Source: Gnetum montanum
Taxonomy: Eukaryota > Streptophyta > Gnetopsida > Gnetales > Gnetaceae
Assembly (NCBI GenBank): GCA_015680685.1
Contig: MNCI01014459.1
Location: forward strand, 5,335 to 69,334
DNA: 64,000 nucleotides
Direction: 5' to 3'
In this document: one piece after another, positions 46,726-57,277 of the stretch
How the letters are laid out: each line of letters begins with the position of its first letter
How positions within the stretch are numbered: the stretch's first letter is position 1
Notes under the pieces: generated by a model
The model's input: only the letters and a program-made list of their open reading frames with translations
Databases searched by the model: none
Told to the model about the DNA's origin: nothing
Made by a program: the position numbers and the translations under genes

Positions 46726-49287
46726 ATCTACAAATAGATTAAGGGGCTTCCAGGGTTAGTTAGTTTCCTGGGAAGGTGGCCTACCTTGATCCAGTCGGTT
46801 ACGGTATGCATTAACATTACTGTATGCATTACGCTCTGTTGGACTGAAGGGTGCTCCGAAGTGTTAGATGGTGATGGAGGAGTGTACATGGCCTCAACCA
46901 CTTGTTGTTGTGAGAGTTTGTCTAGGCTTTTGGTTCTAAAGAAAGGTCTTCTCTTTTTACAGCTGTCAGAACCAGCAATAGGTTGGATATTTACAGCTCT
47001 CGCAGCGTGAGGTTGCTGCGGTTGAGGAGGAAGTTCCCCTTGCATTGTTAGAGTAGGAGGTGTTATGGGAACTACTTATGGTGGAAGAGGTGCGGATGGA
47101 TTAGGAGGATGGAATGAGTGTGAGATGTCTCCTGAAGGAGAAGGAGTCCTTCTGAAGTACTCCCGAACTTGGTAGTGATGGTTGGGAGTCATTTGGAGAA
47201 ATCGGTTGCTACACATAATAACCATAAGGATCGGGCTGCCAGTAAGGGTACTGTTTTGTTGGCGGTGGCATCCCCCATGATTATGGGTATTTCCACTATT
47301 GATGCTTTCTGATGGAGTGTGGTGGAGTTCCACTTGCATAATACGTTAAGGGTTGGTGGAACTACCTTGGGTTACCTTGTGGATAAGGTAACCTTTGGGG
47401 TGTTTGTCGTTGGTTGAGTCTTGGATTAAGCGCATACACCCTAGACTCCTATAGGTGTGAGATGATGAGATAACATCCCTTAGGATGGTCATAATGGCAG
47501 ATCTCACATCCACCATCATCGTCTGAATCAGAATCCTTAGCCACATCAGAGTTAGTGATTTTTCCCTTACCCTTGTTATGTGCAAGGCTTAAATCTCTCC
47601 ACTTTTTCTTACCTTTGTCACTACTTTGTTCAACCTTAGACTCTTCTACAATTTTCAAGACTGTTTCAATTCTTGAGTCTAAGGAATCCCACATTTGGTC
47701 TACTTTGGCCAATACCTCGGTTATTAACTTTTGGATCGGCAAAGTCTTCTGATTCACCAACTCTTCGATTGGTGACTCATCCTCTTCATCACAAAATTTC
47801 ACTCCCTTCTTTCAAAGGGAGGGATTGCGTAGCTCACCTTCTTCATTTGCTACTTGCACCAACAAGCTACGTACTTCATGGGCTCTAAGTTGTGAGAGTC
47901 TCCCTTGGGCGTAAGTTCCTAGGGTTCTTCTAGTTTCATTTCTTAGCCCATCCATGATGTGGCGAAGTTGATTCCACTGAGCATACCCATGGCCCAGGGA
48001 ATGATGTAACAATGTGTAGTAGCGGGCCATGGAAGCATCCAAGGGTTCATATGTACCTTGCTTCCAGCCTTGGATCTGCTTACGCAAATTGGACACTCTG
48101 GAGTACGTTTGATACTTCTCGTTGAGTAGTTCTAACATCGTACTCCACCTCCTAATGGTTTCCGGTTCTAAGGACCAGTACCAGCTCTCTGCTTCTTTGG
48201 TGAGTGTCCTTGGGAACAACTTAAGTTTTTGCCACTCATTTTCTATATTCTGCAAGGCACAAGCATCGTGCAATGCCTGTAAATGATTTTGCGGATCAAC
48301 ATTGTATCCCCCTTTAAACCGTGGGATGTTGTTCATATCTAATTGTTTGATCCAGCTATCCTATAAATGCCTTGTGGGAATCCTAACTACCTCCGTTATA
48401 TCAAGCATACTTTGGGTTGCGAGTAGGGGCTTGTCATGATCGTTTCTTTCATGACGCTTGTGATGTCTGCATTGTTCCCTACTCTCCCTACATCCTTTCC
48501 CTTGTCCTCTCTCTCGAATTTCACATCGAGGTCTTTCATCCTTTTTACTTTTGTCCTTGCCTTTATGTTCATGGTGGTTGCGTCCAGATATGGAAGGAGA
48601 GGATGAGTGATGTGAAGAAGGGGAAGAAGAAGGGGAACCATTGTCATGATGATGATTCTTGCCTTCTCTTCAACTGCTATGGCCTTGATCGTTGTGACGA
48701 TTAAAGTGCTCGTCCTTAGCATGAGTGGTTGTTCCCTCTATGAACAGCTAGTGTTCACGGGCATCAGAACCAGGGATATGTATTGTTGATCGTAGGTTCT
48801 GATACTCATCCTCCTCACCATCATTAGGAGGGGGAACATCTTTTGCTAAAGAACCCGTGATGAAGGGTTCCTCATCTCCTATTTCGCTAAAGACGTGCGG
48901 GGCTTTGCCCTTCAAAAAAGCATGTTGACTCTCCTGCCTTAAGTCTCTCATACGTTGGGCATCTATGGGATAATAATCCCTCATGTCAAAATCTTTTGCA
49001 ACATATTCCGTGAAATGCTCTTGCATGCCAATCTATACCAAGGCATGGAAAAGTATGTGAGAGATTGATCGATTTGGGGGTAACACAATGTTACCGTGCA
49101 AATCTCTCCACTACAGTTGTTTGTCTTGATGGAAAACAAAAGTAAAATTAGGAATATACTCATCAGGATGAGTATATGTCATCCTATATTGTTTAGGACT
49201 TGGTTGATTTTGGTTATGTTTTTTATCTTGCCGACTGTCTCGTGTGTGGTCCTTAGGTGGTGAGTTGCTCTTATGAGAAGAAGGCAT
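46726..49287 (-). pseudogene. gag polyprotein (element C), best preserved copy
   Basis: The start ATG is at 49287-49285 (MPSSHKSNSPPKDHTRD). The same phase runs through 49026-48748, 48336-47812 and 47802-47449, with an in-phase TAG at about 49113 and more between 48640 and 48340. Domain order: basic N-terminus, N-terminal domain, Ser/His-rich linker, capsid-like block (GGYNVDPQNHLQALHDAC ... EAESWYWSLEPE ... WSTMLELLNEKYQTY), Lys/Glu/Asp-rich linker and a compact zinc motif CEICHYDHPKGC (47508-47473). A Pro/Tyr/Gln-rich tail with MQGELPPQPQQ follows, after a frameshift at about 47.1 kb. It would have built the retrotransposon particle; it is broken but could act as reference for the family. 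Confidence 0.85.
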
Positions 49288-49407
49288 TTTGATTGGTGTG
49301 CTATTTTACCATTATATAATTTTTTCTTGATTAACCCAAAGGTTTGTTAAGGCTCACAACAATGTGAGTGATATCCCTTATGTTCTATTTGGTGCACAAA
49401 CACTTAG

Positions 49408-49425
49408 TCCCCGACAACGGTGCCA
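49408..49425 (-). other. Primer-binding site, tRNA-Asp type (element C)
   Basis: On the minus strand TGGCACCGTTGTCGGGGA lies one base after the 5' LTR end. It matches the tRNA-Asp complement with two transitions. It is the best preserved of the three primer sites in the window. Confidence 0.9.
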
Positions 49426-49426
49426 A

Positions 49427-50357
49427 TGATGAGTGGCGAGGTACCCCTACATTCAACCATACGAAACGAGCGTAGCACGCGTGATTTGGTCGAGCTCCAT
49501 AGACTAAATTCCTAAATGCCCCATGGAACACTTGGGATTAATCATTCGTTGTCTTCCCAAACTTACTTTTTGTTGTCATGGTGTATGGTTAAGTAAGTCT
49601 GAGGTATATGATTTTTTTGGTCTTTTATGGTTTTATGTCTTCTATACTAAGAGCAAAGGGTTGAGAAACTAACTAACTCTAACTAATGTCCTAAGTCTAA
49701 ATTAACTAGCGTCAACATCCATTCCCACTCACTGTACATACCTTGAGCTATGCAACTATGGCTACCAAACGCTAATCGTTACTGGGATCACCACACGTAA
49801 TGCACGTGCTCGAAGTGGTCATACTGAAGCACCTAACTAGTCTAAGTGTGATGAGCAGCCGATTCCTTGACTAGCCGTACACATCCGTAGATACTCGTAA
49901 TCAAGTCGTACTCATCCCGCATTCTAGGAGACAAGGGTGAGAGAATCTAATCGCGATGAGTAGCCGATTCCTTGGTTAGCCGTACACATTCGTCAATGCT
50001 CATAACCAAGTCATACTCCGCGCTAACAACAGGTAATAAATAACATGTAATAAAACCTATCCATGTATTGAAAGGTTTATCCAGAAAGCTTGTCTTTATT
50101 ACTGTACATAACTTGTGTTCAAGTACAAAGCTGCTCGAATAAAGAACCGTTCACTTGGGGACTCCTAGTGCAGGCACATGGAAAATATTCTATCTCTGGA
50201 GTGACTAAACTGCCAGAGCTTCACTACTTCTAGCTTAGAATGAGAAATGAGGGGAGTGCCGCCTCTTATTTATAGATTTGGCGGTGGACCGCGATATCGC
50301 GACGGCCACGATATCGCGTATGCGATGTCGTGGTGCATGTGATATTGCGTCTCATCA
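49427..50357 (-). repeat. 5' LTR of element C
   Basis: Plus-strand ends are TGATGAGTGGCGAGG and GTCTCATCA. On the minus strand U3 carries CG-flanked GATATC-type palindromes (about 50290-50345, several decayed to GATGTC or GATATT) and the TATA box CTATAAATAAGAGG (50275-50262). R/U5 follows. It pairs with 43105-44042. Confidence 0.9.
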
Positions 50358-50576
50358 CCAGGTTTTTCACACCCAAGACTTTTTCAAACCCTAGTGTTTT
50401 TCACACATATGTATGCATAGATGATCATATTTCATGAACCAACACTGCACAAATAGATTGTAATAACTTACACACTAGTGCACAAACCATCGATTCATAG
50501 AATTAGTGACACATACTCCGTCATCAAAATTGGCCAACTTTCCTCCTCTTCAAGTAGCAAGCAATTCCACATCCAC

Positions 50577-51023
50577 TCAATCAACCAATGTTCCCAAAGG
50601 GCTGATGTACCATAACCTACCATGAAAGACCATAACATGGTAAATTTGAAAAGAAGTAAGCTTCATATTAACCCGATTAGATAGTGTCACATATTTATAC
50701 CGGATAGAGCCCTTAGGGCTTAGCTTAGGGCATAGATTTTTAGCTAGTTTGTCTAGGCTACTATGGAGTATGTTCAAGGAGTCCCTAAAGTAGAATAGCC
50801 TTTTATTCTTATGATAGACAACTAACTTGTAAAGACTATTGTTCCTCATCATTGATTTTAGAGTGTAGTGCTTATGATGATAAGCTAGGTGCCTTAACAA
50901 GAGAATCCCATTGAATCTAGAGAAGTTGTGAAAGTATATAGTAAGGATAGAAGGATTGGGTCTAATGATCATAGAAATCCTTTCGGACCAAGTCAAATAA
51001 GACCTTAGTACTCCTATCTTCAA
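50577..51023 (-). pseudogene. Family-B DNA polymerase fragment, linear mitochondrial plasmid type (left arm)
   Basis: A 148-codon open frame contains FHNFSRFNGILLLRHL, which corresponds to the Exo II block (N...F-D-G) of protein-primed family-B polymerases (DNA_pol_B_2). It also has LFYFRDSLNILHSSLDKLAK...KGSIRYK, matching their F-x-D-S-L..L-P-x-S-L..L-A-K block before the third exonuclease motif. The expected Exo II Asp is Asn. Only part of the 3'-5' exonuclease domain is present; polymerase motifs are absent. Such genes sit on linear plasmids of plant and fungal mitochondria and are sometimes transferred to other genomes. The copy is a fragment and inactive. Confidence 0.7.
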
Positions 51024-51069
51024 AGGATTCTAGGAGAAGTGTATTAAAACCTTCTTTAGTAAAGACTAC

Positions 51070-51543
51070 TTGATCATCCTAGAGTCCTTTGAGATCTTAT
51101 TTTACTTGGTTGAAATGATTTCTACAATCATTAGATTGAATCTTTCTATCTTTACTATAGACTTCCACAATTTATCTAGATTCAATGGGATTCTCTTGCT
51201 ATGGCACCTAGCTTGTCATCACAAACACTACACTCTAAAACCAATGATGAGGATCAATAGGCTTTACAAGTTATTTTTCTATCATAGGAATAAAAGACTA
51301 TTCCACTTTAGAGACTCTTTGAACCTACTTCCTAGTAGCTTAGACAAACTAGCTAAAAATTTATGCCTTGAGTTGGGCCCTAAGGGCTCTATCCGATATA
51401 AAGATATGACATTGTCTAATTTGGTCAAGTATGAAGCTTACTTGTTTTTGAATTTACCATGTTGTGGTGTTTCATGGCAGGTCATGGTACATTGGCCCTT
51501 GATCTCCAGTAGGTTATGCCCTTTGAGAACATTGGTTGATTGA
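51070..51543 (+). pseudogene. Family-B DNA polymerase fragment, linear mitochondrial plasmid type (right arm)
   Basis: A 157-codon open frame is the mirror copy of the left-arm fragment: FHNLSRFNGILLLWHL at the Exo II position, FHFRDSLNLLPSSLDKLAKN and LGPKGSIRYKDMTLSN further on, ending PLRTLVD before TGA. About four of five residues match the left arm. The Exo II Asp is Asn here too, so that change preceded the inverted duplication (or was in the source gene). The LLPSSL block is better preserved in this arm. Truncated on both sides relative to a full polymerase of about 900 or more residues. Confidence 0.7.
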
Positions 51544-51686
51544 CTAGATGTGGAATTGCCTGCTACTTGAAGAGGAGGAAAGTTGGCCGATTTTGGTAAT
51601 AGAGTATAGGTAACTAATTCTATGAATCGATGGTCGATGCACTGGTGTGTAAGTTATAACAATTTATTTGTGCAATGCTGGTTCAA

Positions 51687-52699
51687 TAAAAAAGTCAATA
51701 ATCTTACAACATTACGCATTCAAACTTGATTGGGTGGATGCGTTACCACTCAAAAAAGTAGTCATCCCTAGTCAAGGTTGTCTCGCAACTAAGAAGCTTA
51801 CTCGCACATGAATGAGGCTAGTGACTTTACACTTGTCCAATGAACTACAGGTCACTTTCCCACCGTAGGTGAAAGCAATCTAGTAAGCAAAAATCAAAAG
51901 AAGTATGTCTTTAATTTCTTTTTTCGCAAGAGTAATATGTTGCTTTTTTCTTTCAATAATTGTAATTACCACCTCCTTTGTCACCACATTACATGTTACT
52001 CATTTTCCTAGCAACTCTAAAGGTTACAATAAGCTCACTCAAAGAATGAGCGCACAACAAGCCTATATGTTTTTGTTATAGAGCCCCCTTTGTATTGTAA
52101 GTTAGGGAGCCATCGCCCAGTCTAATATCTTTGCAATGTTCATTTCCACAATGCGAAGCTTCGCAAGTGCACTCACAAGCTTAGCTCAGCATGCCCTTGC
52201 GAGATGTCACTGTTCACCATAATTGTGTTACATGTCACTCAGTGCCTTTTAGCATGGCTATTGTAGCCCTTTTTGTGGAATTAGTTTACATAGGAAACTA
52301 TGGGTAACTTGCAAGGTTCTATATGCAATGCTAGTAATGCATACGACAAACGACGATGTCTGTTCACCACTGCCCGTGTAGCTTCAAAATGGCAAAAAAA
52401 CAGAAATTGTTAATAAATATCCCAAAAGGGGTAGGGGAGGGCAAAAAATGCGAAGCAAAAAGTTAAATAAGTCTCACAGACATTAGAACCTAAGAAAGAA
52501 CTAGACAAGTAGACAAATACCAAAGAAGGGGAAGAAGAACCAAGATAATAAACCAAGATTAAAGAAGATCATGATAAGCGTTATGTTCCAATAATTGATG
52601 CATCGTGTGAGGCAAAAAGCTTGTAGCACTTGTTGAAAAATTTATAACTCTTTGCTAGAAACTCAATTTTGCTATCCTCCTTTTAATAGATCTCCATGG
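51687..52699. other. Spacer downstream of the palindrome
   Basis: No gene recognised. The sequence includes phrases such as 'gcgaagcttcgcaagtgc' and 'ccttgcgagatgtcac' that look unlike the neighbouring retrotransposons. It could be further organelle-derived DNA, but I cannot identify it. Confidence 0.35.
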
Positions 52700-55477
52700 T
52701 AGGATAGAGAAACAGCCTAGGATGCATTGAAGAGAATGGATACAGGTAGGATCCGATATGATTTAGGGAGAAGTTTATTTACGGTCTTATGTCCGTTGAC
52801 CTATTTACTGGTGGTCATTACTTTTCCCATTCACTTCCCAGTTTCTGCCCTGCCCGATCCGACGTCATTGTTGTTTCCCACTCACCGCTGCCTTTGCGTG
52901 ATCGCAATCATCTACGTGCCCGCGATCATTTAAGCAAAGAAATTTGAACTCTAAATGATTTACTGTTGAGAAATAGAAAATTTCAAAATCTTTAGCCTTG
53001 GATTCTTGAAAAGAAAATCGCAGCGCAGCGTTAGAAAGGAAATTTGGAACAGGAAAGGAAAATTGGTTAAAAAAATTTATAAAAGATAAATTGATATTAA
53101 AGTACGAAGCATAGATTCATCTGCAGCAGTGGAGAAACATTTGTTTAAACAATTTTAAAATTGATTGGGAGTAAACACAAGGAAGCATAGATTCATCTGA
53201 GCGGTGAAGTAAGCTGCAATCTTAATTTTATTTGTTAATGATTTAAATAAGCATAAAGTCATCTGAAACAGTGGAGAAACATTCTGAAACGGTGGGGAAT
53301 TGGGCAGAATCACATTCTTAAAAGTGTTAAGGCAGGAAAAGCAAACGGGTTCAGATACCCGATACTCTGTGAGTGGTCGGGGGAGCAGCCGAATCCATGA
53401 AAGTCTGCAATTTCATAGTCACTCGATGCTTTTAAACACCGGGCTCTAAATCATTGCACGGTTCTTATTGCTGATAGGCCCACTCTGAATTAGACATCCC
53501 GGTAGGGTGCCCGTACTGTTTTATACACTTCAAAATCGTATGAAAATAACGGTACCGGAGTATCCTATATCCATGGTATGAGAAAAATCTGAAATTCTAG
53601 CCTGGGCACACACGGCGCTGTAGAACTTCTTTGTCAACGTAAAATATTTGGAATCAGGATAAAATTTGCAGGGTGAATTGCACTTCAAGGACCTGTCTTA
53701 TCTTCGAATAAAAAGTATCTTGAAAAGTACAACCTAAATAAAAAGCTTAACATAAAAATTACGCTTGATTTACATATACCATGTGTGAAAAATGTTAGTG
53801 TTTTTATTTAGAAATGAGCAAAATGAAAGTATAAGGTCTCACACTCTATATTAATGCTATGTATCTTTCAAATATAATTAATTAATAATATATTCATTAA
53901 AATAAACACCTTGAAAAACGAGAATGATGTCTGCACACCGTACTAGAAGGGCACACCAGAAAGCAATGATTGAAAATGGGAGAGATTCTTGAGCCGGATT
54001 TTAGAAATGACTTCGATAAAATACATCAATATTTTTAATTTTAAGCATTTAAAAACTTAATTAAAGATTTTTTATTCTGTTAAAGTCTTTTTACTTTTTA
54101 TTCCTTGAGAAAGCAACAGAATTAACAAGCCATAAAACCTGCAATGCAAGGTGTAATAGAATTATTATCAAAAATCATAATTTGCAATTTCAATTACTAA
54201 GTTCGGCAAAATAGATTGTGATTTGCAAAATGTTTTAGCAAGTTGGTATATAGCATGGTGTTTTCAGCTTGCTACTAAATTATATTAAGGTTGCTTTCTT
54301 TGTTCATTGTTTTTTCTGATGCTATGTTGTTTTAAATTTCATTTAAATCATTGATTAATAGAAATTTTCCCAGGTTTGCGCCATTAATTGCTAGAAATCG
54401 GAAAACATTGACTAACCGGTTCGTTATAAAAGTCCAAGCCGCGATTACTCGCTATGTCGGCGATTAAACACCGGGTAAAAAATACCTCCAATGTCAGTCT
54501 TTAAATTTGACCCCTGGTGGCAATGGTGATATTTTGGGCCTTGGTCATTAAAAGATTCCAATGTCAGTGTCGCATTGTGGATCCAGGTGGGGTCACATGC
54601 TGTGGTTTTCGTAAACGACGACCCGGCCTTTTACTTCATACATACTCCATCGCGAGCAGACGTATTATAATTTGGAAAACTGAATTGCGAAATGTATTAA
54701 AAGAATGCGAGTCTTTACTTTGCTCGAATTTCCATGTAAACAGGTTGCTAAAGAGCCGGTGCCAGTGACAGTATGGTACAATTCTTGACTTATGCACAGG
54801 CTTTTTTGAAAGGCTGAAATTCAAGCGTGGGTGCAACTTTTTTGTGGTCGCAATTGCGCTCTAATTTGAAAAATAGATTTCAGAGAATTTGGTGCCCTGG
54901 TGGGGTTGGAAATTCAGATTTCGTCCCTCCCAAGGGTAAATAACTAAATATACAGCAAAGTAGCTCTACGCAAATGATTTATTACAAGGCGGTAAACCGC
55001 CGGTTATTAACGGTCTATCTTTGATTTTGAGCCGAGTTGAGTCATCGACTTGGTTTTAATATTTTATTAAAAAATAAAATATCATAAGTATTTAAATGAA
55101 AGAACAACGGATAGAACTAACAAATCTAATAATAATTTTGAACATTATGTGTAGCCTTTTTATTTTAAAGTTCTATGATGTTTCATTTGTTATAGCTAAT
55201 TCAAGCTCTGCCTTTGCATCAGTTTAGAACTTGCCTTGAAACATCTTTAAAACATTAATTATAATACAAAAGATATATTTGAAAAGCATGTTAAATGATT
55301 TATAATACCGCTTTACCTTTAAAAATATAGCCGAGTTTTACCGAGTTATTTTGCGAAGTTTTTCCAAATTATTTTCAAACCAAGGAAAATTTTTTTCCAA
55401 ATTTTTAATCACTGCCCTGCTCGACCGTATTAAATTTTTTTTACACTGTTTTATGCAAAAATAAACCGTCGGGATAA
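52700..55477. other. CpG-retaining region without recognised gene
   Basis: Compared with the retrotransposon tracts, this DNA keeps many CpG dinucleotides and has unique-looking sequence. Short frames (for example plus 52727-52933, 68 codons; plus 54517-54768, 83 codons) have no recognised motif. It may be low-copy DNA near a gene, but no exon could be supported. Confidence 0.4.
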
Positions 55478-55557
55478 TACGCTGTATACTCTTTACTGCA
55501 AAAACAAGCACCCTATATACGCTGTATACTCTTTACTGCAAAAGCAACCACCCTATA
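55478..55557. repeat. 40-bp tandem duplication
   Basis: Unit 1 (55478-55517) and unit 2 (55518-55557) share 'tacgctgtatactctttact' and 'gcaaaa-caa-caccctata', with two substitutions. Confidence 0.95.
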
Positions 55558-55786
55558 TACGCGCAACTTGACCGCATATTTGCAAGCCTGGCTGGTTTCC
55601 TTTGGCATTTTGCGCGATGCGATCGTAACACTTGTTCCGACGTTGGTAAGTGCGCGCAATAATAGAAGTGGTGTGACCACAATTAGCGCATTGTGTGGTA
55701 ACGTGATAAGAGTTGCATGTGCAATGATGCTTTTCCTTGTCGCGTGGTGTTGGCTGCATTGCAGGTCTCCATTGCACATGGTTCAA
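55553..55786 (-). other. Cys/His-rich open frame, unidentified
   Basis: A 77-codon minus-strand frame (MNHVQWRPAMQPTPRDKEKH...) contains HHCTCNSYHVTTQCANCGH, a C-x-C-x8-C-x2-C arrangement with nearby His residues, and another Cys further on. This resembles a small zinc-binding module. The frame starts in the 40-bp duplication, and an overlapping 88-codon frame exists in another phase. No family is recognised. It may be an exon or transposon zinc-finger relic, or chance. Confidence 0.25.
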
Positions 55787-56120
55787 TGTATGACCTCACC
55801 AGCAAGAATTTGATGGGTAAATAAATAAACGTATCTAGGTTTCGATAGAAACCATATTATACTCTGTCATCTTTCGTCAAAACGTAACGGAGAAAATACC
55901 CGGTTCGAATACGCCGTTCGAAGACGTATAAGTCGAAAACTGAAATTGTTGCCCCTGGACGCATCGTCTCATACAAAAGGTGAAATTTGAATAACACTAA
56001 ATGTGATTTCTCGGGGCTTAGTTGCATGTCATGGTTTTTGGTTAGTACTTATTAAAATTAATCATGGCTATTTCATTGGTCACACGTACACCTCTGCTAT
56101 ATAAGTTTTTGTTGTTTTTT
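55787..56120. other. Spacer, nothing recognised
   Basis: CpG-retaining sequence with no gene or repeat recognised. Confidence 0.4.
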
Positions 56121-56226
56121 ACAAAGCCATGGTCTTTCACAATTAATTTCAATTGCACGTGATTTTCAAGTCACAAAGCCTTGGTCTTTCACAATTAATT
56201 TCAATTGTGCATGGTTTTCAATTGTC
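56121..56226. repeat. 52-bp tandem duplication
   Basis: Unit 1 begins at 56121 and unit 2 at 56173. Both contain 'acaaagcc-tggtctttcaca' and 'attaatttcaattg' and end in 'gattttcaagtc / ggttttcaattgtc'. Confidence 0.9.
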
Positions 56227-56423
56227 ATCAACTATCTGCAAGGTTTGAGCATTCACGATCAGTTAAAATAGGTCATGGCTATTTGACTATAAATTTTAAG
56301 ATATGCCATGATCAAGAACCATAACATGTGACTAAGCCTTGATGTCCTTGATGGGCAAATAATTTTCGAGACCTTTACAATGTTTATTTGATGAATATAT
56401 AATTAATCTCTTTTTAAAGATAT

Positions 56424-57225
56424 TGATGAGTCACATTTTGGGCGACTGCGATATTGCATATATGCGATATGGCGGCCTGTCTCCTCATCTATAAATAAGA
56501 GGTAGACAAATGAGTTCGGGGAGGGAGTTATTAGTTCGTTACCCAAACTCTTGCAATTTTTCCTTCTTAGAGTTAGAATTATTTTCCAGTGTATACCCGC
56601 AGTGTGGTGATTGTAATTGTACGACATCCTTTATTCGAGTGTGACGTACTTGGACATGCACATGATTGATAATAAAAATTTAGATTACTTCATCATTGCA
56701 GCATTCACTTAGTTTAATTAATCATTTAATTAATTGTTATTTACTACCTTCCTAGTTAATCTCTCTCACTCTTAAACTCATGTTAAAACGTAGAATGAGT
56801 ATGACTTGATTACGAGCATTTAAGTATGACTACTTGGTAACCTAGTAGCGTACCTAGGATCTGTGCTTGGTAATCCCAGTAGTAGTCGTGCACGAAGTCC
56901 AAGATGTGTACAAATAATCAAGGAATGGATGCTCATCGCACTTAGCCTAGATTAGATTCTTTCTCACCCTTCTCTCCTAGCTTAGTTAATATTACTTTCC
57001 ATTGCCTTCAAGAGTAGCATTAGATTAGAAATCCATCATACACCTCACTCTGGACTAAACCATACGTGACAAAGCTAATACTAGTCTAGGTGGGAAGATA
57101 ACGAACTGCGACCTAAGGCTAACTGTCTAGATGCCACAACTAATCCATCTGCGGAGTTCGACTGGATCGCACGTATAACGTTTGTATTCGTATGGTTGAG
57201 TGTAGGGGTACCTCGCTACTCATCA
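56424..57225 (+). repeat. Solo LTR of the A/B/C group with perfect target-site duplication
   Basis: It begins TGATGAGTCACATTTT and ends GCTACTCATCA (802 bp). U3 contains a 'gcgatattgcatatatgcgat' palindrome cluster, and the TATA box CTATAAATAAGAGG begins at 56489. The 3' half shares 'cttggtaatcccagtagtag' and 'gtaggggtacctcgctactc' with the LTRs of A and C. GATAT lies immediately on both sides (56419-56423 and 57226-57230), a perfect 5-bp target duplication. No primer site follows, so recombination between two LTRs removed the body. Confidence 0.9.
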
Positions 57226-57277
57226 GATATGTAACATTAATATAAAGTAAATCTTAGAGGCCCATCTTCTTTATAGT

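Larger units (their letters stand above)
43105..50357 (-). mobile_element. Element C: LTR retrotransposon with gag-protease (same group as A and B)
   Basis: Two LTRs (49427-50357 as 5' and 43105-44042 as 3', minus orientation) flank, in minus order, a tRNA-Asp-type primer site, gag, protease, an assembly gap, a 3' non-coding region and a polypurine tract. The flanking five bases are CCGGG on the left and CCAGG on the right, a target duplication with one transition. Total span is about 7.25 kb including 924 N. If the gap length is real, RT, RNase H and integrase cannot all fit, so C is probably a non-autonomous gag-protease element. Confidence 0.85.
50435..51686. repeat. 0.6-kb inverted repeat (imperfect palindrome) with 41-bp spacer
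   Basis: The left arm (50435-51035) is the reverse complement of the right arm (51077-51686) at roughly 85-90% of positions by eye. Examples are 'ccatcgattcatagaattagt' on the left against 'actaattctatgaatcgatgg' on the right, and 'ggccaactttcctcctcttc' against 'gaagaggaggaaagttggcc'. A 16-bp insertion lies near the inner end of the left arm. The arms encode the same polymerase fragment divergently, N-termini towards the centre. Read-through transcription would give a long hairpin RNA. No target duplication was found at the outer ends. Confidence 0.9.

Noticed and set aside
48396-48722. 108-codon minus-strand frame rich in Ile, Thr and Met
   Set aside because: It is out of phase with the gag frame of element C. 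The true phase here is the Ser/His-rich linker seen also in element A.
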